From positions 2,579,001 to 2,643,000 of the forward strand of contig JAMXDE010000009.1 in the NCBI GenBank assembly GCA_026770025.1: 64,000 nt of DNA, given 5' to 3'. This document shows positions 10,208 to 20,887 of the stretch, piece by piece (position 1 is the first letter of the stretch; each line of letters begins with the position of its first letter). Below the pieces are notes generated by a model. The model was not told the DNA's origin and made no database searches. It was given only the letters and a program-made list of their open reading frames with translations. The stretch comes from Craspedostauros australis (lineage: Eukaryota; Bacillariophyta; Bacillariophyceae; Mastogloiales; Achnanthaceae). Position numbers and translations under genes: made by a program.

Positions 10208-13200
10208 ATGACATCCTTCCTAGGTAAGACTGATCGTTACATGATCATGTTCGACGGCAAGCGGTCCAGCTGGAAAGCTTGGAGTGCGAAGTTCCTGGCC
10301 CGCGCCAACCGCAAGGGCTATGGAGACTTGTATCTCAAGGACATGGGTGATGTGGTTGTGAAGGAAGAACCGTTCGTCCCCTCCGTTGCTTCCATCCCTG
10401 TGAAAGGCAAGAAGAAGGACGACGACGAAGCCAAGAAGCCAAGTGCCATGACTCCTAAAGAGGAGGCTGAGTACAAGAAGGCATTGGCGAAGTACGCGTT
10501 TGAAGAACTGACCATGGCTATTAGCCATGAAACCACCGAAGGCAATGTTGCCTTCATGGCTGTGTTGGGATGCAAGAGCAGCGCTTACGAGGGAGGAGAT
10601 CCATGTAAGGCATGGAAGGCTCTTGAGCGTATCTACGAGCAGCGCACTGCGCCTATGAAGGCAAAGTTGTTGGCGCAGCTCAACGGGATGCGCATGAAGA
10701 AGGGAGAACACCCGGACACGTTCCTCACCGAGATGGAAGTGCTCCGCGGACGCCTCTCCCACGCCGGCGTCGACTTGGACATGACCCAGTACCACATGCT
10801 CGTGCTCAACGCCCTCGCAAGGGACTACGAGATGGATGTGAAGCTCATCGAGCTCAAGTTCACCGGCATCGAAGCCACGATGTCAATCGAGGACATCCGT
10901 GAAGCAGTGAGTGCCACCTACGACGCACGTCACATCAAGCAAGGAAGCAACCGCCGCGAGAGCGACACCAAAGAGGAAACGGCTCTCGCTGCCACGGGCG
11001 GCTTCAAAGGGTACTGCCGCAACTGCGGTGCCTACGGGCACAAGAAGGCGGACTGCCGCTCTCCCCCAAAGAACAAAAACAACAAGGCCTTGAAGAAGAA
11101 CAACAAGAGAGGTGACACCCCCGCCAAGAACAAGTTCAACGGAAACTGCAAGTACTGCGGTAAGAAGGGGCACAAGATCCTCGACTGCTTCAAGTTGAAA
11201 GCAGCGATGCGAGAAGCCGAGGCCGCAAACGTGGCGACCGACGGCATGGAAGAAGAGACAGACGTCGCCCTCGTGATGGTCGAAGAACACATGTGGCGGA
11301 CTACCGAAGACGATGTGGCTGGCTACGACTCCTTCGTTGAAGTTGACGAAGAGATGTGGTTACCTTCTAACGAGAAGGCCGACGACGTTGCCCTAGCCAT
11401 GATCGAGGAGCCCTTCTGGTTGCCTGAAGACGACAAGTCCATGGATAGCACGGAGATGATGTGTTTCCTCACCAACGAGTTCGAAATCGATTCGACAGAG
11501 GTCAAAAATGTGACCAACCCAAGACTCGTAACAACCCAAGAAATTGCGAACATCAAGAAAAACATGAGCAACGACCACGCCATGATGCCTCCCGAAGAGG
11601 AGACCACCGAAGATCTCGCCCTCACGTCCACCGACGAAGAGATGGGCGACCAAGGCAACGAAGAGCCAAACCAAGGCTCCGAGTGGACGGCGGAAGAGCG
11701 GGCGGCCCACCACCCAGGGGTGTATGGTCACTACGGACCACCAGCGGTCGCCGCCGAACGCATCAACCGCGAACTCTTCCCGTCCGACGACGAGTCCACC
11801 GAAGACGACGAGTTCTTCGACGAGGTCATCTACGATGAAGACCTCGTCAGCACCGAAGAAGAGTCTACCAACGAAGTGGCCATGGTGATCGGAGCGGAAG
11901 ACATCTGCAGAGAACCTGTCTTCTCGCTCTCCACCAACAAGTCTCCCATCGAGAAGACGATCGAAGCAGCAGGGCGCGCAATGTACCAAGGATGGGCATC
12001 GTGCCCACTGTGCTTCAAACAAGGGTACATCTACTCGTACTGCGTCGATTGTCTAAACCAGCCCTTCCTCATCGATCTACCGGAAGGAACGGACGTGGTG
12101 AAACCGACAACCCACGAAGAACGCGATGAACGCCGCGCAATGCTCGCAAAGGAGGAGTCCCTCGCACTCGCAGTGCGATACTCATTGAGCAACGCCACGC
12201 CGGCTGACAGTGTGCGCTCCGAGCTTGCCTTGCTGTGCCTCGACACAGTGGAGGAGTACAACTCGAGAGACAGACGCAATCGCGCGGATGCTCGCACCCT
12301 CTACTTCCTCCTACGCGAAATCGGGATGATGACTCCCTTCAACGTCATGAAGAACATGCCGTATATCAACGAAAGGCTGGAGAAGGAGCAGTTGCCAGCC
12401 ATCCACCATGGACTCATCGGGAGCCTGGCCTCGCGTGGAGCACTCCAAGTCATGTGGAAATACCACCCAGGCCACTACGGAGTCCGCAGCCCAAATGCGT
12501 TCCCTGAACTCCCCATCTACAGCGAGAGAAACCCGCAACCAGACATGGCAATGGTGATCGGTGACATCGACGGTGTGGAGGAACGCCGCATCACGCTCGC
12601 CCCAGACCGCCATGAGGCAAACACCTGGTTGGGCGACTCAGGTGCCTCGTGCCACCTGACCAACAACGACGAGGGGATGACCAACGTACGCGTAGCCGAC
12701 CACTCCATCAAGATCGGCAGCGGTCGCTACATCAAGGCAACAAAGGTGGGGGACAAACGCATGGTGGTAATGCAGAAAAACGGTACCACCGCAACCATCC
12801 TCCTCAAGCACGTGAAGTTCGTGCCCAAATTGTGGGTGAACCTCCTCAGCATCAACAAAGCGCTTGAGAGCGGCTTCAACATCAGCAACCACGGTGTTGT
12901 GATGAGCCTGGAGAAGCGCGGACAACGCATCACGTTCGACCGGCTCATGGCTACCCACAGCGGGTTCGTGAGCGGCGTCAACATGATCACCGCCCCTCAC
13001 CCTCACGATCAAGCCAATGTTGGCGTGTCCACCCAGACCGCGGTGGACGTCAACCAAATCCATAAAATGTTAGGCCATGTTGACACTTACACGATCTCTC
13101 GCACAGCGGGACGATACGGTTGGAATGTCACAGGCAAATTGCATGCATGTGTGGACTGTGCCATTGGCAAACAAAGGCAGAAAGCCATGACGAAGAAACT

Positions 13201-16174
13201 CCAATCACGAGCGAAGGAGGTTGGTGATCGACTGTTCATTGACACATCAAGTGTCCAGACGCACAGCTACGGACAAGGAAAGTATTGGCTCCTAGTCCTC
13301 GATGATTACAGTGACTACTGTTGGAGCTATTTCCTGAAGGAGAAGAGTGAGGTTGGAACAAAAATGATTCTGTTGCTTAAATGGCTCCAGGTCAACCAGC
13401 AAACACGAGTGAAAATTATCAGATGTGACAACGCAGGAGAAAATTATTCCGCGGAGAAACAACTGCTCGTCGCAGGGTTCGGTCCAACGTTCGAGTACAC
13501 TGCAGCATCTACGCCGCAACAGAACGGGCGCGTGGAAAGAAAATTCGCCACGTTGTACGGGAAAGTCCGAGCCATGCTTAATCACACACACCTGCCGAAA
13601 AATGTCCGAGGAAAATTATGGGCCGAGGCGGCCAGAACCGCTACCCAACTAGAGAATATCATCGGGACGAAAACGAGAGAACCAGCATGCGTGCTGTTCA
13701 ATAACCGGATCCCAACTTACGTGGATGGGTTGCGCGTTTTCGGGGAAATCGGCATGGTGTACATCGGAGGCCGCACGATAAAGGCGAAACTGGATGACAG
13801 ATCCAGACCAGCTATGTTCGTTGGATACGGCCAGTCACACGCGAAGGGAGTGTATCGAATGCTGAACCTCGCAACAACTAAGATCCTAATCACGAGAGAC
13901 GTGACATGGATGAATCAGTCATATGGGCAATTCAGAGGTATCGAGAATGCCAACAGATCAATATTGATAGATCTGGAAGATGACGACTCTACATCGGGTA
14001 TGAAGACTCGACACACGAGAGCAGCTTGGGAGCGACGATCGGAGACCATCAAAGGTATGGAGACCGACGACGCAGATCGCAGCAGCAGAGCTGGAGAGAA
14101 AGAAGATACAGAAGACGCTGCGCGAGGGCAAGATGACTTGCTCCCCACCCATGGGAAAAATGAGTCGAACGATAATGACGGCGACGAATTCGGAAGGGAC
14201 GATGAGGGGAGAGCAAATGAAGAGGCCAAATATGAGCCAGAGCAGACCCCTATCGCAGAACCTGTGCAACGCGTACCAAGGATGGTGAGTGCTCTCGCAG
14301 GGTACAACAAAGAACCCATTCCAGAGGAGGAGCGAGACCTCGAATCGAGCGATGAGTCAGAACCAAATACAGACGAAGGGTACGAGACACCCCAAGAGAC
14401 TATCGCATCCCCATCGGACACAGGAGGACCCGACTTCCACGCGGATGGGTCAACATTCAACAGAGATATCGCAGGTATGATGATAGATACACCTCACGGA
14501 ATGATGAGACTCGACGATATCATCACTGCGGACCAAGCATTGAACAACGAACGAAATGAGGATGGGATGGAACTAGCGAGCATCGCTATGCTGCTAGACC
14601 CAACCACATTTGAGGACTGCTGGGACCACGCGGACCCCAGTAAGAGAAAGAAATGGCGAGAAGCCATCAACAAGGAATTCTACGATATGGCCAGAAGGAA
14701 AGTATGGGAAAAGATCAAGAAGGACCGGATGCCGAGGAATCGGCGGTGTGTGAAGACCAAATGGGTCTTCAAGGAAAAGAGAAACGGGGTATTCCGCGCC
14801 AGACTCGTGGCATGCGGATACTCGCAAATCGCAGGAGTCGACTTCTCAGCGCACCACGCACCGGTGATACATGATGCAACCTACCGCATCATGCTCACCA
14901 TGAAGATGATATTGAAGCTAGATAGCATCATCATCGACTTCGAGACAGCATTCCTACACGGTGACCTCGACGAAGAGATCTATATGCAATGCCCGAAAGG
15001 CATGAAGCACGAAACCGACGAATGTCTGCTGCTCAAGAAAACCATCTACGGACTCGTGCAGAGTGCCAGACAATGGAATAAGAAGCTCGTCGACATCCTA
15101 TTCAAGCTAGGGTTCAGGCAGAGTGAGGTAGACCCATGCCTACTGATTCGGAATCAGGAAGGGCAACTGCTTTTAATCGGCACCTATGTGGACGATTGTC
15201 TCTGCATCGGAGAAAAGCAGGAACTGGAGAAGCTCGTGAAAAATATACGAGCGGAACGGTTCGGAGTCAAAGTGGAGGAGGATCTTGAAGACTACCTAAG
15301 CTGCAAGATCATATTCAACCATGACAAGACGAACTGTTGGGTGAACCAACCACACATCCTCAAGAACATCATCGATACGTTCGGGAGCGATGTGCTGAAA
15401 CTACAACGATACGGAACACCAGGAACACCAGGACAGGGCATCCAAAGGAACAGCGACGCACCCAAGGTGGACGAACAGCGACACAGCCGATACCGAAGCG
15501 GAGTAGGCATGCTGCTATACCTGGTGAAACACTCTCGACCCGACATCGCCAATGCAGTGCGAGAGCTGACCAAAGTATTGGACGGACCAACGGCCTTAGC
15601 ACACAAAGAGATGCTACGAGTCATGAAATTCGTATGGGACACGAGAGAATATGGACTGAAGATGAAACCGAGTCCACTGACTAACGATGCATGGAAGATT
15701 GCAATATTCACCGACAGCGAATTCGCGGGTGATAAGGACAACCGCATCAGCGTAGGAGGGCACATCGTCCTACTACAAGGAGTCCCGATCATATGGAGAT
15801 CAAAGGCACAACGCAGCGTAACACTCAGCTCAACAGAAGCAGAATACGTCGCACTGTCAGAAGCAGGGAAAGAAATCCGCTTCGTGACGCAACTGATGAG
15901 AGACATCGGATTAAAGATGCACAAACCCACGGACGTTATGGTCGACAACGTCGGAGCGATCTTCATCGCCTCAAATCCATCGACATCCGCAAGAACAAGG
16001 CACATCGACATCCGACATCACTTCATACGTGAACTCGTCAAAAATGGAGAAGCCATAACCAAATTCGTGCGATCGGAAGACAACATCGCAGACAGCTTCA
16101 CAAAGAACACCAAAAAGGAGATCTACGACAACCACAAGAATCACTTCATCCAACTGCGGTCTGCAATGGATTAA
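10208..16174 (+). CDS. Copia element B gag-pol polyprotein, 1,988 residues
   Basis: A single frame codes the whole polyprotein, as in Copia. Gag (about residues 1-340) has an N-terminal FDGKRSSWKAWS region and two CCHC zinc knuckles near residues 270-284 (CRNCGAYGHKKADC) and 313-327 (CKYCGKKGHKILDC). A long acidic spacer (about 340-800) carries repeated DVAL-M-EE-W units and a CPLC...CVDC cluster near 599-615. The protease motif WLGDSGASCHL is near 806. The integrase has its HHCC finger from about 951, DDE residues near 1011, 1071 and 1109, and TPQQNGRVERKF. The RT (about 1510-1670) contains YVDD near 1660. The RNase H (about 1834-1900) has TDSEFAGD and STEAEYVALSEA. The start follows the LTR by 80 bp and is preceded by ATCACC. 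No frameshift or stop is present. Confidence 0.95.
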   Translation: MTSFLGKTDRYMIMFDGKRSSWKAWSAKFLARANRKGYGDLYLKDMGDVVVKEEPFVPSVASIPVKGKKKDDDEAKKPSAMTPKEEAEYKKALAKYAFEELTMAISHETTEGNVAFMAVLGCKSSAYEGGDPCKAWKALERIYEQRTAPMKAKLLAQLNGMRMKKGEHPDTFLTEMEVLRGRLSHAGVDLDMTQYHMLVLNALARDYEMDVKLIELKFTGIEATMSIEDIREAVSATYDARHIKQGSNRRESDTKEETALAATGGFKGYCRNCGAYGHKKADCRSPPKNKNNKALKKNNKRGDTPAKNKFNGNCKYCGKKGHKILDCFKLKAAMREAEAANVATDGMEEETDVALVMVEEHMWRTTEDDVAGYDSFVEVDEEMWLPSNEKADDVALAMIEEPFWLPEDDKSMDSTEMMCFLTNEFEIDSTEVKNVTNPRLVTTQEIANIKKNMSNDHAMMPPEEETTEDLALTSTDEEMGDQGNEEPNQGSEWTAEERAAHHPGVYGHYGPPAVAAERINRELFPSDDESTEDDEFFDEVIYDEDLVSTEEESTNEVAMVIGAEDICREPVFSLSTNKSPIEKTIEAAGRAMYQGWASCPLCFKQGYIYSYCVDCLNQPFLIDLPEGTDVVKPTTHEERDERRAMLAKEESLALAVRYSLSNATPADSVRSELALLCLDTVEEYNSRDRRNRADARTLYFLLREIGMMTPFNVMKNMPYINERLEKEQLPAIHHGLIGSLASRGALQVMWKYHPGHYGVRSPNAFPELPIYSERNPQPDMAMVIGDIDGVEERRITLAPDRHEANTWLGDSGASCHLTNNDEGMTNVRVADHSIKIGSGRYIKATKVGDKRMVVMQKNGTTATILLKHVKFVPKLWVNLLSINKALESGFNISNHGVVMSLEKRGQRITFDRLMATHSGFVSGVNMITAPHPHDQANVGVSTQTAVDVNQIHKMLGHVDTYTISRTAGRYGWNVTGKLHACVDCAIGKQRQKAMTKKLQSRAKEVGDRLFIDTSSVQTHSYGQGKYWLLVLDDYSDYCWSYFLKEKSEVGTKMILLLKWLQVNQQTRVKIIRCDNAGENYSAEKQLLVAGFGPTFEYTAASTPQQNGRVERKFATLYGKVRAMLNHTHLPKNVRGKLWAEAARTATQLENIIGTKTREPACVLFNNRIPTYVDGLRVFGEIGMVYIGGRTIKAKLDDRSRPAMFVGYGQSHAKGVYRMLNLATTKILITRDVTWMNQSYGQFRGIENANRSILIDLEDDDSTSGMKTRHTRAAWERRSETIKGMETDDADRSSRAGEKEDTEDAARGQDDLLPTHGKNESNDNDGDEFGRDDEGRANEEAKYEPEQTPIAEPVQRVPRMVSALAGYNKEPIPEEERDLESSDESEPNTDEGYETPQETIASPSDTGGPDFHADGSTFNRDIAGMMIDTPHGMMRLDDIITADQALNNERNEDGMELASIAMLLDPTTFEDCWDHADPSKRKKWREAINKEFYDMARRKVWEKIKKDRMPRNRRCVKTKWVFKEKRNGVFRARLVACGYSQIAGVDFSAHHAPVIHDATYRIMLTMKMILKLDSIIIDFETAFLHGDLDEEIYMQCPKGMKHETDECLLLKKTIYGLVQSARQWNKKLVDILFKLGFRQSEVDPCLLIRNQEGQLLLIGTYVDDCLCIGEKQELEKLVKNIRAERFGVKVEEDLEDYLSCKIIFNHDKTNCWVNQPHILKNIIDTFGSDVLKLQRYGTPGTPGQGIQRNSDAPKVDEQRHSRYRSGVGMLLYLVKHSRPDIANAVRELTKVLDGPTALAHKEMLRVMKFVWDTREYGLKMKPSPLTNDAWKIAIFTDSEFAGDKDNRISVGGHIVLLQGVPIIWRSKAQRSVTLSSTEAEYVALSEAGKEIRFVTQLMRDIGLKMHKPTDVMVDNVGAIFIASNPSTSARTRHIDIRHHFIRELVKNGEAITKFVRSEDNIADSFTKNTKKEIYDNHKNHFIQLRSAMD

Positions 16175-16240
16175 TGGGAGTAAGGCGAAAGGTGAGAGAG
16201 AGAACGACGGTGATGATGGATGTTATGTTGTCGATGCGAC

Positions 16241-16250
16241 AATGGAAGGG
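16241..16250 (+). other. Polypurine tract of element B
   Basis: AATGGAAGGG directly precedes the 3' LTR start TGTTAGG. It resembles the AGGAAGGG tract of element A at the same position. Confidence 0.75.
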
Positions 16251-16997
16251 TGTTAGGAATTGAGGGTACGACTTTGTCGGAATACCCGTGATTGCCGCAC
16301 CTCCCAACATTGTTCGTCACAGCTTTGAATATTATTCATCACATGTTCAGAGACTATTTGTCACACCTTTGTATACCATGTCATTATGACTATGACTAAG
16401 CATACGGACGCGATTGATACCTGTATAACCGCGAGGAGGATAGCCTGTCCTCTGGTAACGTAAGGAAGACACCCACGGCGGATCAGGAGGTCCCGATACC
16501 ACGCCAACCATGGCAACCATCCAAACGACGACGTCGATCAGAAGAGCATGTCCATGGGCAAGTGACGCACCTTCTTCAGAGGACAGCACATGCCTCTCCT
16601 GCGGACAAGAACATCCGCAGGTTTGGAACATCAGAAAGGATCAGAACATCCGCAGGTTTGGAACATCACCAAAGGTGACATCGATCATGAGACGACGGCG
16701 TCATGAGAATCAACGACGGAAACATGAGATAGACAAGTGCTCAAGACTGCAGATCCCTACCATGCAAGCGTAGACGGCTACGACGATGCAGAGACAAGGA
16801 AGCAAGAACAGAGCATGATGAATGAAGAGGGAAGCACCTAAGAGACAACAGGATGCCCCGTGTCGTTACCGCGACAGATGCCTGTCAAGAAAACGAAATC
16901 AGAAGAGAAAGTGAGATTGTGCTCACAGTTCTAAAACGGTACAGTTTCTAACAGCAGATTAGATCTTAGTACTAACTATAACCCCGGATTTCCAACA
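16251..16997 (+). repeat. 3' LTR of element B
   Basis: This copy reads the same as 9381-10127. It ends TTCCAACA, after which the CGCGCA target duplication and then element A's gag sequence resume. Confidence 0.93.
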
Positions 16998-17003
16998 CGC
17001 GCA
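16998..17003. repeat. Target-site duplication of element B, right copy
   Basis: CGCGCA repeats the six bases before the left LTR. Keeping one copy restores element A's reading frame across the insertion. Confidence 0.85.
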
Positions 17004-19314
17004 TACATCCTCCAAGGATGTAATGAAGATCCGTCTCTGGGATCGTCTCTGTATCGGCTGCTTCCAGTATGCGATTGATCACAACCGAATTGGTGAGAAT
17101 CTCTTCAATCGATCTGAAGTTCTCGGATAGGATGGATCCCATCATGTTGACCCATATTGGTCTCAGCACTCCTTGTGCGACTCCTGGGAACAGGCTCACT
17201 CCTGCTTCCATCACTGCATCGAAGATGAGTTGCTTCTGGATCACCAATGCTGTTTCTGTTGCATATGGGATGGTGTCGTGACGATGGAGGTAGTTGGACC
17301 TGTTGGGATCCTCGATTGGTGGGAAGTCAATATTCCCTGGGTAGACGACGCGCTCGTTTGGATTGAAGCTGTCGTCTGGATGATTGTCGTCCTCGGATTC
17401 GTCGCTGTCATCCTCGTCGAAGATGCCCGATCTGTTGTTCCCCGCCGCTGGAGGAGGCGGCGCCGCGGCGCGGCGCGTTTCGCCTTGATTGATGAAGGTT
17501 CCCGTTCTCTCGTATCTCCCAGCTTGAGGAGGAGGCAACTCGTCGCGGTTCGCCTCGTCGTCTTCATCTGCACCGTCCTCGTCGGCATCGTCGTCGTCGT
17601 CGTCATCGCTCATGGCCTCTTCGATGTCGCTATCGTTGGCCTCGTCCATCTCAGCTTCGTCGCCGTATGAACCGATCAGGTCGTGCGCGTTGAAGCAGCA
17701 TTCGTAGCTCACTTCGCGTCTTGGATCCACCTCGTGGATGATGGGCTCCTCGCTGAGCCACTCCGGGATGATCTCATCATCCTGTACTTCGTCGTCACTT
17801 CCGACGTACTCGAAGTTATCGAAGAAGGAGTCTTCGATGTAGTCGTCGGACACCAACATGCAGAGCGGCATGTCCTTTGCTGAGAGTACCATCTCGTGCC
17901 CGCTCTTGTCGTGTCCTTCCGTAGCCGCGTTGGCTTGTTCGTTGTTCTTCTTCTCGTTGAACTTCTTCTTTCGACACTCCGCCTCGCGGTGTCCGAAGAT
18001 GCCGCAGTAGTTGCACTTCCCCTTGAAGCCGCTTCCCTTGTTGCGTTTTCCGTTCATCTTGTTGTTGTTGTTGTTGTTGTTTTTCTTGTTGTTCGGTTTC
18101 TTGCGTTCTGGGCAATCGGCGGATCTATGGCCATACACGCCACAGTTGTGACAAGTACCCTTGAAGTTACCGGTGCTTGTGAAGCCGGTGTCGTTGCTCT
18201 TCGTGTTACTGTCTTGGAAGTCGTCGACGTATGCTTTGCCTCCTCTGTGAGTGGCGTATGCAGTGCGGAGTACTCCTCTGATCGTGTTGATGGTGACCAG
18301 TTCCGGATTGAACGTGAGTTGATGTTGGAAGTTCACAACGTGGGTTTTGTATTCCACGCTCACTGTGCTGAGAATCTGCATGATCATTTCCTCGTCCGTG
18401 ATCTCATACTTGACATCGTGGAGACGCGATCGTAGACTCTCGAGTTGCGTGATGTAGATGTCGGGGTCCGTGTCTCTCTTCATCTTTTCGTTGTTGAATT
18501 GGCGCTTGAGTTTGATCTTCGTTACTGCGTCGGATGGTCGGAACTTCTCCGCGAGAACGTTCCACGCTCCGTGTGCGTCTCCTTCGGGGTAGTCGTCGGA
18601 GATGCATTGGTTGATGTACTGGATGGCCTGCTTGCCCTTTCCTTTCTCTGCATCCATCATGAGGATCAGATCGCTGAAGCAGTCGCATCCCAGCTCGTAG
18701 ATCTCCTCCATCGCTTCCTTGTCTTCATCGGCGGCTGCCGCGATCTCGCTCACTGTTGGCACCTTGGTCTTGCCCAACATCACGTCTCTCGTCTTCTGTG
18801 CACGAGCGTATGCCTTCGCTTGGGACTCCCATGCGCTGTAGTCTTCCTGTTCACCGCTGAACATCGGCGCCTTGATGCGTCGCTTGTTCACGTTGGCTGA
18901 TGTCGCCATGTTGATTCGTTGTTTCGTCGTTGGTGCGCTCGCGCCCTTGATTTCCGTCTGTTTCTGTGTTGTCACTTTTTCGAATTTCGCCTGTAGTTGC
19001 GCGGAGGTTGTTTTCGTCACAAATTCTCCTCCTGGTGGTGTCTCACTTTTCACACCCTGTTTGGCTGTGCGAATGCTCTTCGTCACACCAGTCTCCTCTT
19101 GCTTGATCGCCTTGAGAATGCTCTTCTCCTTACGATGTAGTCTTGCAGACCGTTCTTCTTCGGTCTCGTCGATCGCGCTTGCGTCTGCGCCTGATAGGAC
19201 AGTAGCCGCGGCTGCTTCCTTCTCTTGTCGTGGTGGAGTCTCACTCGCACCTTCTTCTCTCTTGATAGTCGGATTGGACAGAGGGATCTCTTTCAATTCC
19301 TCTTCCTCGCTCAT
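16998..19314 (-). CDS. Copia element A gag-pol, upstream (gag) part
   Basis: This part runs from the Met at 19314 (MSEEEELKE), 15 bases inside the 5' LTR, to the insertion of element B. The frame then runs six codons into B's LTR before a chance stop. The N-terminal 150 residues are charged and Thr/Glu-rich. A gag core (FSGEQEDYSAWESQAKAY through LRSRLHD) follows, then two zinc knuckles, CHNCGVYGHRSADC and CNYCGIFGHREAEC, separated by an Asn/Lys-rich stretch. A long acidic tail follows with Asp/Glu runs and a short Pro/Ala-rich patch. The break lies in this spacer, just upstream of the protease. The fragment is homologous to element B gag in layout, but its sequence is clearly different. Confidence 0.92.
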
Positions 19315-19329
19315 TCAGCCTGCTGCTCT

Positions 19330-20191
19330 TGAATGATGTTCGTCTTCCTCGCACGATACGATTCGCGGGCTCGCCCTGATCTATCGTTCATAAACGTGTT
19401 GGCAAGTTCCGCTCACGGTAACCTACGATCGTGGAAGATGGTGTTGATTGATAGTCGTCTGTTTGCTATTTCATTACGTTGGCACTCCGATACTCTCGGT
19501 GTCCGTTCGTTCTCTTGCCCGATGCTCTCGGCGCGTCAATCTGTTTCGTAGATTCGGTCTCCGACTATGAGTCGGTACGCGAGATCCTCTCTCTCGTTCC
19601 TCTCTGTATTCTCTCTCTCTCTCTCTCAACATCGTGTGCTCATGCTACACGATACTCCGTGTTCGATGCGTGCTCCGCATCCGACACTCCGTTCATTCAG
19701 TACTGGCTTCTACTTCATGAGTACTTACCATTTGAAGTTCACCTTCAGTATCCATGATCTTCATGGGTCATTGTATCTTCGCCTCCTGCTCTGACTTGGA
19801 GACAGCTGTCGACGTGGTGACATGTTGACATCCTGTCGACGTCAGTAGGCGTCCTTCTGCTCTCCAGATGTCACGTTCCATTGGTGATGCAGTAGTCTGT
19901 CAGATGACATCGTCATCTGAGGTTTAGTTGGGAAGTACCTCGAGATTCTCTTGGTACCATTGATGCATGGACGGACGATCTTCTGATTCTTCCAGAAATC
20001 GTTATTTGCAAATTTCCTCCAGAAATCTTGCCCCTTTTTGTGTGTTCCATTTCCCCTGTAATTCTGACGAATCACAGCATACTATCGACACGAGTATAGT
20101 TATACCGTCCAAGCGCGTATGAGAGAATAGCGGGTGAACGATGCACATATACACGTACATCTTGACATATACTCACATGTACATCTCGACA
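19330..20191 (-). repeat. 5' LTR of Copia element A
   Basis: This 862-bp LTR starts TGAATGATG and ends TCTCGACA on the plus strand, and directly abuts the gag leader. It is full length relative to 4564-5419. Many differences between the two are CG in this copy and TG or CA in the other. Its outer end runs straight into another, truncated LTR. Confidence 0.85.
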
Positions 20192-20887
20192 TCGGTGTAC
20201 GCCCGTTCTCTTGCCCAATGCTCTCGGTAGTTCAATCTGTTTTGTAGATTCAGTCTCCGACTATGAGTCGGTACGCGAGATGCTCTCTCGCTCCTCTCTG
20301 TATTCTCTCTCTCTCTCAATATCGTGTGCTCGTGCTACACGATACTCCGTGTTTGATACGTACTCCGCATTCGACACTCCGTTTGTTCAGTACTGGCTTC
20401 TACTCCATGAGTACTTACCATTTGAAGTTCACCTTCAGTATCCATGATGCTGATCCTCTTCGGTCATCGGATCTTCGCCTCCTGCTCTGACTTGGGGACA
20501 GATGTCGACGTGGTGACACGATGACATCCTGTTGACGTCAGTAGGCGTCCTTCTGCTCTCCAGATGTCACGTTCCATTGGTGATGCAGTAGTCTGTCAGA
20601 TGATATCGTCATCTGAGGTTTAGTTGGGAAGTACCTCGAGATTCTCTTGGTACCATTGATGGATGGACGGACGATCTTCCAATTCTCTCAGAAATCGTTA
20701 TTTGCAAATTTCCTCCAGAAATCTTGCCCCTTTTCGTGTGTTCCGTTTCCCCTGTAATTCTGACGAATCACAGCATACTATCGACACGAATGTAGTTATA
20801 CCGTCCAAGTGCGTATGAGAGAATAACGGGTGAACGATGCACATATACACGTACATCTCGACATATACTCACATGTACATCTCGACA
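20192..20887 (-). repeat. Truncated LTR of the element A family
   Basis: The sequence resumes with TCGGTGTACGCCCGTTCTC, equivalent to about 166 bp into the LTR, and continues to the standard TCTCGACA end. The first 166 bp are missing. No polypurine tract follows, so this is a solo or recombined LTR and not part of a second full element. Confidence 0.8.

Larger units (their letters stand above)
9381..16997 (+). mobile_element. Copia-type LTR retrotransposon B, complete, nested in element A
   Basis: The element is 7,617 bp with two 747-bp LTRs that look identical, one uninterrupted gag-pol frame, a polypurine tract before the 3' LTR and a 5-6 bp target duplication. It sits inside the gag-pol frame of element A in the opposite orientation. 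All structural parts needed for autonomous transposition are present, so this copy is young and may be competent. Confidence 0.95.
4564..20191 (-). mobile_element. Copia-type LTR retrotransposon A, split by nested element B
   Basis: Element A consists of the 5' LTR (19330-20191), the gag part (19314-16998), the inserted element B (9381-16997), the rest of pol (9380-5440), the polypurine tract and the 3' LTR (4564-5419). The gag and pol parts join in frame once B and one copy of the target duplication are removed, giving about 2,090 codons. The order protease, integrase, reverse transcriptase, RNase H is that of Copia. No matching target-site duplication is seen at the outer ends: the left flank ends CCTCT and the right flank begins TCGGTG. 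Confidence 0.9.
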
